From positions 26,233-38,304 of the forward strand of contig MHKJ01000009.1 in NCBI GenBank assembly GCA_001818355.1: a stretch of DNA of 12,072 nt. Reading direction: 5' to 3'. Source of the DNA: Candidatus Kerfeldbacteria bacterium RIFOXYC2_FULL_38_9. Its GTDB lineage: Bacteria; Patescibacteriota; Patescibacteriia; UBA9570; XYC2-FULL-38-9. Below, in pieces: positions 1 through 7,000 of the stretch; the first letter of the stretch is position 1; each line of letters starts with the position of its first letter. The notes beneath the pieces were generated by a model. The model was not told the origin of the DNA and did not search any database. It was given only the letters and a program-made list of their open reading frames with translations. The position numbers were made by a program, and so were the translations under genes.

Positions 1-612
1 TTAACTGCTTTACCGATTATTGAAACTCAAGGTAATGACGTCTCCGCTTATATTCCCACCAATGTTATTTCCATTACCGACGGTCAAATTTATTTAGAGT
101 CCGATTTATTTTATAAAGGTTTTCGTCCCGCCATTAATGTTGGTTTGTCCGTATCTCGCGTTGGCGGCTCTGCGCAAATTAAAGCTATGAAAAAGGTGGC
201 GGGCAATTTACGTTTAGGTTTGGCTCAATATCGAGAGCTAGAGGCATTCACGCAATTCGGTTCAGATTTGGACGAAGCCACCAAAAAGCAATTGGAAAGA
301 GGCAAGCGTTTGGAACAACTTTTAAAACAACCGCAATACTCTCCTTTGTCGGTAGAAAAACAAATAGTGCAAATTTATTGCGCCAACCTGGGCTATCTAG
401 ATGAGATTAAGGTAGAAAAAGTGCAAGAATTTGCCGATGGTTTGGTTGCTTATGTGGAACAAAATGCCGCAGCTATTTATGAACAAATTACCAAAAATAA
501 AGATTTTGATAAGGCCTGGGAAGAAAAAGTGAAAACCGCTGTTGTAAGTTACAAGAAATTGTTGGATAAAAATATGTTCATCATGAAAAAAGAAGAAAAA
601 GAGCAAAAATAA
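1..612 (+). CDS. atpA: F-type ATP synthase subunit alpha (3' part, 203 codons)
   Basis: The frame is open from base 1, so only the C-terminal 203 residues are present; the family is usually about 500 residues. The alpha subunit forms the F1 hexamer with beta and completes the catalytic sites at the alpha-beta interface. The fragment begins with the conserved LTALPIIETQ and contains the alpha/beta family signature PAINVGLSVS at fragment residues 43-52, directly followed by the arginine (53) that acts as the arginine finger at the catalytic interface. The remainder is the helical C-terminal domain, ending in a short Lys/Glu-rich tail. The stop (610-612) is 3 bases before atpG, so the two genes are translated from one message. 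The identity is certain; the 5' end and any upstream atpB/E/F/H genes are outside the window. Confidence 0.97.
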   Translation, partial: LTALPIIETQGNDVSAYIPTNVISITDGQIYLESDLFYKGFRPAINVGLSVSRVGGSAQIKAMKKVAGNLRLGLAQYRELEAFTQFGSDLDEATKKQLERGKRLEQLLKQPQYSPLSVEKQIVQIYCANLGYLDEIKVEKVQEFADGLVAYVEQNAAAIYEQITKNKDFDKAWEEKVKTAVVSYKKLLDKNMFIMKKEEKEQK

Positions 613-615
613 ACT

Positions 616-1563
616 ATGGCGACGCACGCAAAGGAAATAAAAAATCGATTACAGTCGATCAAAAATACTAAAAAGATCACTAAAGCCATGGAGTTGGTTT
701 CTGGCGCCAAAATGCGTAAAGCAGTAACAGTGATGCTCAACACCAGGGCGTATTATCGTCTGGCTTGGGAAATTATGACGCGGATAACAAAAAATTTAGA
801 GCTTGCCAGCCAAGATCAGCTAGCTCGATTTTTTGAACTGCAAGAAAAAGAAGAAACCGAAAATCAGCGTGTTACTTTAGTGGTTTTTACTTCCAATCGC
901 GGTTTAGCCGGCGCTTTTAACACCAATGTGATTAAAAAAATAGCGTCTTTGTTGCAAAAATACGGTAAAGAAAATATAGAAGTTATTGCCGTGGGCAAAA
1001 AAGGCGTGGCTGGTTTGAGTTTGTTGGGCATTAAAGCCCACTTAGCTTATTTGAAAGATGACACGGCTGTCAATTCTGCTTCTATTTCCGTAGTAGCCCG
1101 ATTGGTGCATGAAAAATTCAAGAAAAAAGAAACCGATAAAGTTTTAGTGGCTTATACCGATTATCTTTCAGCCATTAACCAAGAGGCGATAGTTAAACAG
1201 CTTTATCCTTTTACTAAAACAGCCGGCATTGGCGAGAGTGTGGAAAATATGTCAGAAGCACAAGAAAATAAAACTCCAGAAAAAACTTTACTACCATCAG
1301 GGAATATTCGCTATACTTATGAACCGTCCAAAGAGGCAATTTTAACTTATTTGATTCCGCGTATCGCCGAAGTACAGCTCTATCAGGCTTTGTTGGAAAG
1401 TAATGCCTCAGAACACAGCGCACGCATGGTGGCCATGAAGAACGCTTCTGATGCCGCTTCAGAAATGTCTGAAGATTTAACACTAGCTTTTAATCGTGCC
1501 AGGCAAGCCAGTATTACCCAAGAAATTGCGGAAATATCTGCCGGTACGGCCGCGATTATTTAA
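616..1563 (+). CDS. atpG: F-type ATP synthase subunit gamma
   Basis: Encodes the 315-residue central rotor stalk of F1, which turns inside the alpha3beta3 ring and couples it to the membrane c-ring. The N-terminal helix has the typical KEIKNRLQSIKNTKKITKAM (residues 6-25). The middle carries the Rossmann-like part with TSNRGLAGAFN (92-102). The C-terminal helix has LYQALLESNASEHSARMVAM (255-274) and ends with RQASITQEIAEISAG (296-310), matching the gamma signature except for Thr instead of Ala after the Gly. The protein is somewhat longer than the 287-residue E. coli form; the stretch around residues 203-230 is polar and variable and may account for this. The start is the first ATG after the atpA stop and gives the expected N-terminus. 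No clear Shine-Dalgarno is seen, only a purine-rich stretch in the atpA end. Confidence 0.97.
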   Translation: MATHAKEIKNRLQSIKNTKKITKAMELVSGAKMRKAVTVMLNTRAYYRLAWEIMTRITKNLELASQDQLARFFELQEKEETENQRVTLVVFTSNRGLAGAFNTNVIKKIASLLQKYGKENIEVIAVGKKGVAGLSLLGIKAHLAYLKDDTAVNSASISVVARLVHEKFKKKETDKVLVAYTDYLSAINQEAIVKQLYPFTKTAGIGESVENMSEAQENKTPEKTLLPSGNIRYTYEPSKEAILTYLIPRIAEVQLYQALLESNASEHSARMVAMKNASDAASEMSEDLTLAFNRARQASITQEIAEISAGTAAII

Positions 1564-1587
1564 TTTATTATTAACAAAATTACTAAT

Positions 1588-2958
1588 ATGCAATCAGGAA
1601 AAATCACTCAAATTATCGGACCGGTCGTAGATGTTTCTTTTGCCGAAGGAAAATTGCCGGCTATTTACGAGGCCTTGGAAGTAACTCACAATCAACAGCA
1701 CTTGGTTTTGGAAGTGCAAGCGCATTTGGGTTCGCAAATTGTGCGAACCGTGGCCATGGGTTCAACCGACGGTCTGCAAAGAGGAATTGAGGTAACAACC
1801 AAAGGCCAGCCTATTTCCGTACCGGTAGGCCAGCAAACTTTAGGGCGTTTATTTAACGTCATCGGAGAAGTAATTGACGGTAAAGAGGCTTTGCCAAAAA
1901 ATACGGAACTGCGCGGCATTCACCAAAAACCGCCAAAATTTGAAGAACAGTCTACGAAAGTGGAAATTTTAGAAACAGGCATTAAAGTTATTGACTTAAT
2001 TTGTCCCTTTGTCAAAGGCGGCAAAGTCGGTTTATTCGGCGGCGCGGGCGTGGGTAAAACTGTTATTATTCAAGAGTTAATCCATAATATTGCCAAAGCT
2101 CATGGTGGTTATTCTGTTTTTGCCGGAGTAGGAGAGCGAACGCGTGAAGGCAATGATTTATATCACGAAATGTTAGATTCGGGCGTAATGGGCAAAGTGG
2201 CCATGGTATTTGGACAGATGAACGAACCGCCGGGCGCGCGGGCTCGGGTGGCTTTAACCGGTTTAACCATGGCTGAACATTTTAGAGATAAAGACAATCA
2301 AGATGTACTGTTTTTTATTGATAATATTTTTCGTTTTACGCAAGCAGGATCTGAGATGTCAGCTTTGTTAGGCCGCATTCCTTCGGCTGTGGGCTATCAG
2401 CCGACTTTGGCGCAAGAAATGGGTAGTTTGCAAGAACGCATTACTTCTACGCAATCCGGTTCCATTACTTCGGTGCAAGCCGTTTATGTACCGGCTGACG
2501 ATTTAACAGATCCGGCTCCCGCCACCACTTTTGCTCATTTGGATTCTACAGTAGTGCTTAATCGTTCTTTGGCTGAACTGGGTATTTATCCGGCTGTGGA
2601 TCCTTTAGATTCCACTTCTACTATTTTAGACCCAAACATTATCGGTCAAGAACATTATCGAGTTTCGCGCGAAGTTCAGCGTATTTTACAGCGTTATAAA
2701 GATTTGCAGGATATCATTGCCATTTTAGGCATGGAAGAATTGACTGAAGAAGATAAACAAACAGTAGCGCGGGCTCGCAAAATACAACGTTTTCTTTCCC
2801 AGCCTCTGCATGTGGCCGAAATTTTCACCGGTAGTGCCGGTAAATACGTGAAATTAACAGATACCATTAAAGGCTTTGCGGAAATTATTGAGGGTAAGCA
2901 TGATAATAAGCCCGAACAAGCTTTTTATATGAAAGGTGGCATAGAAGAGGTAAAATAA
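1588..2958 (+). CDS. atpD: F-type ATP synthase subunit beta
   Basis: Encodes the 456-residue catalytic subunit of F1, which makes ATP from ADP and phosphate during rotation. The N-terminal beta-barrel is followed by the nucleotide-binding domain with Walker A GGAGVGKT (151-158), the catalytic glutamate in GERTREGND (Glu183), Walker B LFFIDN (Asp245) and the family signature PAVDPLDSTS (335-344). The C-terminal helical domain carries EELTEED (383-389), the counterpart of the DELSEED loop that contacts gamma. All residues expected for catalysis are present and the length is typical. It starts 24 bases after atpG; the gap is AT-rich with no Shine-Dalgarno and no hairpin, so co-transcription with atpG is expected. 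It is followed by atpC after 19 bases. Confidence 0.98.
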   Translation: MQSGKITQIIGPVVDVSFAEGKLPAIYEALEVTHNQQHLVLEVQAHLGSQIVRTVAMGSTDGLQRGIEVTTKGQPISVPVGQQTLGRLFNVIGEVIDGKEALPKNTELRGIHQKPPKFEEQSTKVEILETGIKVIDLICPFVKGGKVGLFGGAGVGKTVIIQELIHNIAKAHGGYSVFAGVGERTREGNDLYHEMLDSGVMGKVAMVFGQMNEPPGARARVALTGLTMAEHFRDKDNQDVLFFIDNIFRFTQAGSEMSALLGRIPSAVGYQPTLAQEMGSLQERITSTQSGSITSVQAVYVPADDLTDPAPATTFAHLDSTVVLNRSLAELGIYPAVDPLDSTSTILDPNIIGQEHYRVSREVQRILQRYKDLQDIIAILGMEELTEEDKQTVARARKIQRFLSQPLHVAEIFTGSAGKYVKLTDTIKGFAEIIEGKHDNKPEQAFYMKGGIEEVK

Positions 2959-2977
2959 ATTTTTAAAACAGCACAGC

Positions 2978-3400
2978 ATGGATGTTATTCAAAAATTGAA
3001 ATTAAAGCTGATTTCTCCGGAAGAAACTCTTTTTGCGCAAGAAGTTAATGCCGTGGTTATTCCCACAGAAAATGGAGAAATTACAGTTTTGCCTCAGCAT
3101 GCCGGTTTGGTTAGCATTTTGGTGCCCGGAGAACTGATAGTTCAAGACGGTAAAACCAGATATCCTTTGGCTGTGGCCGGCGGAGTTATTCAAGTGCAAG
3201 ACAATAACGTTACTATTTTAACTGATGCGGCTGTGCACGCTAAAGATATTGATTTAGCAACAGCTGAAAAACGCGCTAATGAACTAGCTAAACAACTGGA
3301 AGATCAGGCCACTTTAAATTTAGCCGACTATCAAACTCTTTTACGTAATTTAGAACACGAAAAAGCGAAATTGCGCGTTGGCCGCAAATGGCATAACTAA
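2978..3400 (+). CDS. atpC: F-type ATP synthase subunit epsilon
   Basis: Encodes the 140-residue epsilon subunit, which joins the gamma stalk to the c-ring and in many bacteria restrains ATP hydrolysis. The N-terminal beta-sandwich (about residues 5-88) shows the usual ISPEETLF (12-19), TENGEITVLPQHAGLV (30-45) and AVAGGVIQV (65-73). A C-terminal helical hairpin (about 90-133) is present, from DLATAEKRANELAKQL onward, so the regulatory domain is not lost as it is in some lineages. It is the last gene of the ATP synthase operon and is followed by 84 bases without a gene. The start gives the standard N-terminus; the upstream bases show no Shine-Dalgarno. Confidence 0.95.
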   Translation: MDVIQKLKLKLISPEETLFAQEVNAVVIPTENGEITVLPQHAGLVSILVPGELIVQDGKTRYPLAVAGGVIQVQDNNVTILTDAAVHAKDIDLATAEKRANELAKQLEDQATLNLADYQTLLRNLEHEKAKLRVGRKWHN

Positions 3401-3404
3401 GAGG

Positions 3405-3413
3405 TGTGGATAA
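3405..3413 (-). promoter_or_regulatory. Exact DnaA-box consensus in the atpC downstream gap
   Basis: Bases 3405-3413 read TGTGGATAA, the reverse complement of TTATCCACA, the perfect high-affinity DnaA box known from E. coli and many other bacteria. It lies 4 bases after the atpC stop and 13 bases upstream of the proposed -35 element, in the longest non-coding gap of the window. One exact 9-mer on either strand is expected about 0.1 times by chance in 12 kb. Only one box is seen here, so an origin is not supported; DnaA-dependent control of the next genes is possible but inferred. Confidence 0.4.
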
Positions 3414-3426
3414 ATAGGCGCACAAC

Positions 3427-3455
3427 TTGATTTTTTTCAAAGAATGTGTTATTTT
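3427..3455 (+). promoter_or_regulatory. Sigma-70-like promoter with extended -10
   Basis: A -35-like TTGATT (3427-3432) is followed after exactly 17 bases by TATTTT (3450-3455), preceded by TGT (3447-3449), which makes an extended -10. A start of transcription near 3462 would leave a leader of roughly 20 bases before the ATG at 3485. The region is AT-rich, so chance matches are easier, but both hexamers, the spacing and the TG motif agree. It would drive the 107-aa, 80-aa and 1965-aa genes independently of the ATP synthase promoter. Confidence 0.45.
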
Positions 3456-3484
3456 TTGATTAAGTAAAAAATAATTTTAAATTT

Positions 3485-3808
3485 ATGACCAATCAAAAAA
3501 ATAGGCCTAATTATATCACAGGTAACATTTTGGTGGATTTAGGTTTGGCAAACTTGGAAGAAAAGAAAAAATTGGCTCTTTTGGATAAAATGGACGATCT
3601 TATTCATAAACGGCTTTTGTTAAGAATCAATTCTATGCTCACAGATGAACAAGCCGCGGTTTTAGAAAAAAAGGCCGATAACAGCCAAGCAGAGCAATTG
3701 GCGGCTTTAAGCCAGTTTATTCCCAATTTAACCGAACTAATCCTGACAGAAGTTAAAAGTTTTAAAGAAGAAATGCTGGGCATGAATCTTAATGCTCTGT
3801 TAGATTAA
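3485..3808 (+). CDS. Small helical protein, DUF5663-like
   Basis: Encodes 107 residues, predicted to be almost wholly helical and without a signal peptide or membrane segment, so probably cytoplasmic. Visible blocks are NILVDLGLANLEEKKKLALL (14-33), the basic HKRLLLRINSMLTDEQAAVL (41-60) and FIPNLTELILTEVKSFKEEM (78-97). This layout (short helix with a 'LGL' turn, a basic 'KRLLLR' helix, 'LTDEQ', then a C-terminal amphipathic helix with 'IPN') is like the uncharacterised DUF5663 family that I associate with Patescibacteria; this is recognised by pattern from memory, not by a search. No function is known. It is the first gene after the proposed promoter, and 30 bases separate it from the next small gene. 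The upstream 20 bases are only A and T, with no Shine-Dalgarno. Confidence 0.8.
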   Translation: MTNQKNRPNYITGNILVDLGLANLEEKKKLALLDKMDDLIHKRLLLRINSMLTDEQAAVLEKKADNSQAEQLAALSQFIPNLTELILTEVKSFKEEMLGMNLNALLD

Positions 3809-3812
3809 GTGA

Positions 3813-3838
3813 GGTTTGATTTAGCCATAAATTAAACC
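3813..3838 (+). promoter_or_regulatory. Hairpin directly abutting the start codon at 3839
   Basis: GGTTTGATTT (3813-3822) pairs with AAATTAAACC (3829-3838) over 10 base pairs with a single G-U wobble (3818-3833). A3823 can also pair with U3828, leaving a GCCA tetraloop. The structure fills almost the whole 30-base gap, and its last base is next to the ATG of the 80-aa gene. No T-run follows, so it is not an intrinsic terminator. It could limit translation of the 80-aa protein or mark an RNA processing site; this is inference. Confidence 0.5.
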
Positions 3839-4081
3839 ATGCTGACAGGAAATCCTCAAAAACAAAAACAAAATTTTATCCAAAATACCTTCGATCCCAC
3901 TCCTGCGGTGCTACCATCCCTGCAAGAAACACACGAAAAAATGTTGGCGGCTTTTGATGAGTTTTATAAACACATGATGGATTTAAAAAAAAGACAACGT
4001 AATGCCAAACAGGTGATTAAAAACAGAATTGATCAAAAAAAAATTGAACAAATCAAACAAGCACTTAAACAATTACCTTAA
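3839..4081 (+). CDS. Hypothetical 80-aa helical protein
   Basis: I do not recognise this protein. It has 80 residues, is rich in Lys and Gln and strongly basic. Residues 1-27 look flexible, with FDPTPAVLPS at 18-27; residues 28-77 look like two helices separated near 54-63, for example ETHEKMLAAFDEFYKHMMDL (30-49) and KKIEQIKQALKQL (67-79). There is no signal peptide, membrane segment or cysteine. Support for it being real comes from its fit in a tight same-strand row: it starts 30 bases after the 107-aa gene and its TAA lies 6 bases before the 1965-aa gene. A close neighbour so arranged may be a partner of the giant protein's long charged N-terminal part, but that is a guess. The start codon is unusual in directly following a stable hairpin. 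Confidence 0.7.
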   Translation: MLTGNPQKQKQNFIQNTFDPTPAVLPSLQETHEKMLAAFDEFYKHMMDLKKRQRNAKQVIKNRIDQKKIEQIKQALKQLP

Positions 4082-4087
4082 ATTTAT

Positions 4088-7000
4088 ATGGCCGAAACCC
4101 CAGAAAAACAACCAGTTATACCACCAGCGCCGGAAATTGATGTAATAAAACCAATAGAACCAGCGGAACCGTCAAAAGAAAAAAAACCGGTAATGTCAGA
4201 AGCAGAATTGGCGCGAGAAAAAGAAACGCTAGTAACAACAACCGCTACTGAAGCGGAATCTTTTATGTTGCAAGAAAAAAAATTGCGCACTTTATCAGAA
4301 ATGACCAATGAAGAAAGAAAAATGTCTTTGGAGAGAGAAATTGAAGGCGCTCAATTTGCTAAAGATTGCCTTGCTGTTTTAGATAAATTACAAAAAAAAT
4401 ATGATTTAGCCAAAGCTAATTTTGAAAAAGCCAAACACAGAGCAGACACCGCCATTATTCACAAACAAAAAAAACAATACGAACATTTAAAAGCTCAGGG
4501 TGAATTAGAAGTTGCCGAGGGCGAGCTCACCAGACAATTGGCCAAATTAGCCGATTGGGACAAACAAGAAGAACCGCAAAGAATTTTAAAAGAATTGCAA
4601 ACAGAATTATCCTCTTTAGTGGAAAAATATAAAAACACCACCAATGCCGAAACTAAGACTCAATTGGCGCAACAAATAGAAAAAACACGAGAAAACATTT
4701 TAAGGCTTAAACAGCGTACTGAAATTCGTAAAAAATTAGCTCATTATCATCTTTTAAAAGACGCTTTGTTAAAAGATAAAATCGGCGGTTTGGGGCATTC
4801 TCAAGCAGAATTACTGAGCCGAGAGAAAAATTTGTTGGTGGGAACTTTAAAAGGGAAAACCGGCAATGAGAGAACTGCCGTAAAAGAAGCACGAGCTCGT
4901 GAAAAGGCCTATTTTGCCAGCCCGGAATGTCAAACGAGAATTGCAACCTTAGAGCAAGAAATTACAATTTTAAAACAACATTTAACAACAGCTCCGGCAG
5001 AAAAACCCGCTACAGCGGATGCTACTATTAAAACCAAAACAGAAATTCAGCAAGAAATATCTGCCAAAGAAAATACTAAGAATAGTCTTAGCAAGGCTGT
5101 TTCCGGTTTAGATTTGGATTATAAAGAAAGAAGTTGGTTGGAAATTGATACGGCTAATCGTAATTTAGAAGAAATGCGCGTGGATTTGTTGGGTGCGTTA
5201 TATGACGAGGTTTTAATAGAAGAAAAAAATAAATATGAAAAAGCTTTAGCAGAAGAAGTGTTGAAAAAACGACCGTGGTTAGCTAAATTTTTTGACGGTA
5301 TGACCGAGGCCAGTTTGTTTAAACTTTTTGAGCATGACTTAAAAGATCGCGGAACTTATGGTAAAGTTGTGGGTACTACTTATCATGTAATTTTAAAGGC
5401 CATGAACGCTAAAAATTTGACGCGCGTGGCTTTGTTGGGAACCGGTGGCGTGGCCGCCTTTATGTCCGGAGGAGTTGGCGGTTTGTTGGTAGTGGCCGGC
5501 GCGGCCGCTTTGGGCAATGCCGCACTTACTGTTTTAGGCACAGGAACTTTTAGCGGCAAAATGGGAGAAAAACTGTTTTCTTCTCTTACCGAAAGAAAAT
5601 TAAAGAAAGGTGTAACATATGAAGATCCTAAAAAATATTTAGATGAGTTATTAGAGTTAAAAAGAGATAATCGTATCTCGGAATCAGAGTATGAAAAAAA
5701 TAGCCGTTATGTTTTAAACAGAAAAAAAGGCTTAATTTTTGGAAAAAAAGTACCTATTTTTACTAAGCTTAATTCGGAACAATGCCATCAATTAGAGGGA
5801 TTTTTACAGCAAAGACGTTTATTGGTTGGTAAATTAAGCCCGGTTGACGAACAGTTATTAACAGATTTGCGCAGATTTCAAATTAAAAGAGATGTGGATT
5901 TTTTAGATCCCAAAGTAAAAGAACAAGGCCGGGCTTTACCGGAAAAATATTTTTCGGCGGAAGATCAAGAACAAGCAAAACAAAATAAAAAATTTAGAAG
6001 TTTAACCGCGGTTTTGGACGCTTTAAGTGAAGATTTAGACGCGGTGTCTCGGCAAAGTTTGGAAAAAGCGGCTCATAATTTAAAATCCGGCAAGGTGGTT
6101 GCTGCGATTGCGGGTGCTTTGGCCGGCGGTGCCGCTCTTGCCAAAGGAATAGAGATGTTGGTCGAGGCCGGACACAGCGTGGCCACTGATCTGGCTCAAA
6201 CGTCTACTCATCCTTTTGATAGCAGTTATTTGGATCATCCGGGTCAAGAAGGTTTTGCTAACACCGCAGGAGGCGGGCGTTTTGTGGATTCTGTTCGGGA
6301 AATTAAAGTGCCCGTAACAGAAAACGGTCCTTTTGTCGATTATGAACTTAATCCTAATATTCATTACACCGCAACTTCGGAGGCGCAAAAGTTTATGGAA
6401 GCGCATCACATTACGCATAGTGTTTTTGATAAAAAACCGGGTATTGCCGCCATGCATTTTAGAACAACTTCCGGTGGAAATTTAGAGGTGCGTGAAGTTT
6501 ATGCTGATGGTAAAGTTGATGTGGTTATTTTTGATAAAAACGGAAAAATACACGAATTGTTAGATGACGTGAACATCAAGCACGTGGAACAAACTCCTTC
6601 TGCCCCTGAAACAACAGCAGAAACTCCAGTGGCAACAGCAGACCTTTCTCCGGCACAATTAGCCGCCGATGATACCGCTTTAAAAGCTCTGGATGAAGTT
6701 AGCGCTCCTTTGACTTCAGTTGAGGCCAAAGAATTAAATAACTATTTACATCAGCCTGATATCTTGCGCAGAATTGCCGGTAAAATTAAACATGAATTGG
6801 GTAAATTACCAAATCAGGAAGGACAAGAATGGTTAACAAGAAGCGCGGAAAGACAAAGCAGATTGCAAGCATTAAGGGAAGCGTATCAGAGCGGCCAGTT
6901 TACTCCTATGGAACAGCGTCAATTATTGCAGGTATTAAAATCAGCGCACGAACAAGATATGCAGAACGCGCCTCAACTTTTTGCTTTCAAACCGGGTGAA

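Noticed and set aside
3451..3472. Inverted repeat ATTTTTT / AAAAAAT as a terminator of the atp operon
   Set aside because: The 7-bp stem is made only of A-T pairs and would be very weak; it overlaps the proposed -10 element and is most simply explained by A/T runs in an AT-rich gap.
3401..3484. Replication origin
   Set aside because: Only one DnaA box is present, there is no dnaA or dnaN gene nearby, and gene direction does not switch here.
3813..3838. Hairpin as an intrinsic terminator
   Set aside because: The stem is mostly A-T and is followed by the ATG and CTGACAGG of the next gene, not by a T-run.
6080..6457. 125-aa frame on the - strand
   Set aside because: It lies fully inside the giant gene, whose reading frame carries coherent domains, and its translation shows no recognisable motif; other - strand frames in the window are the same kind of shadow.
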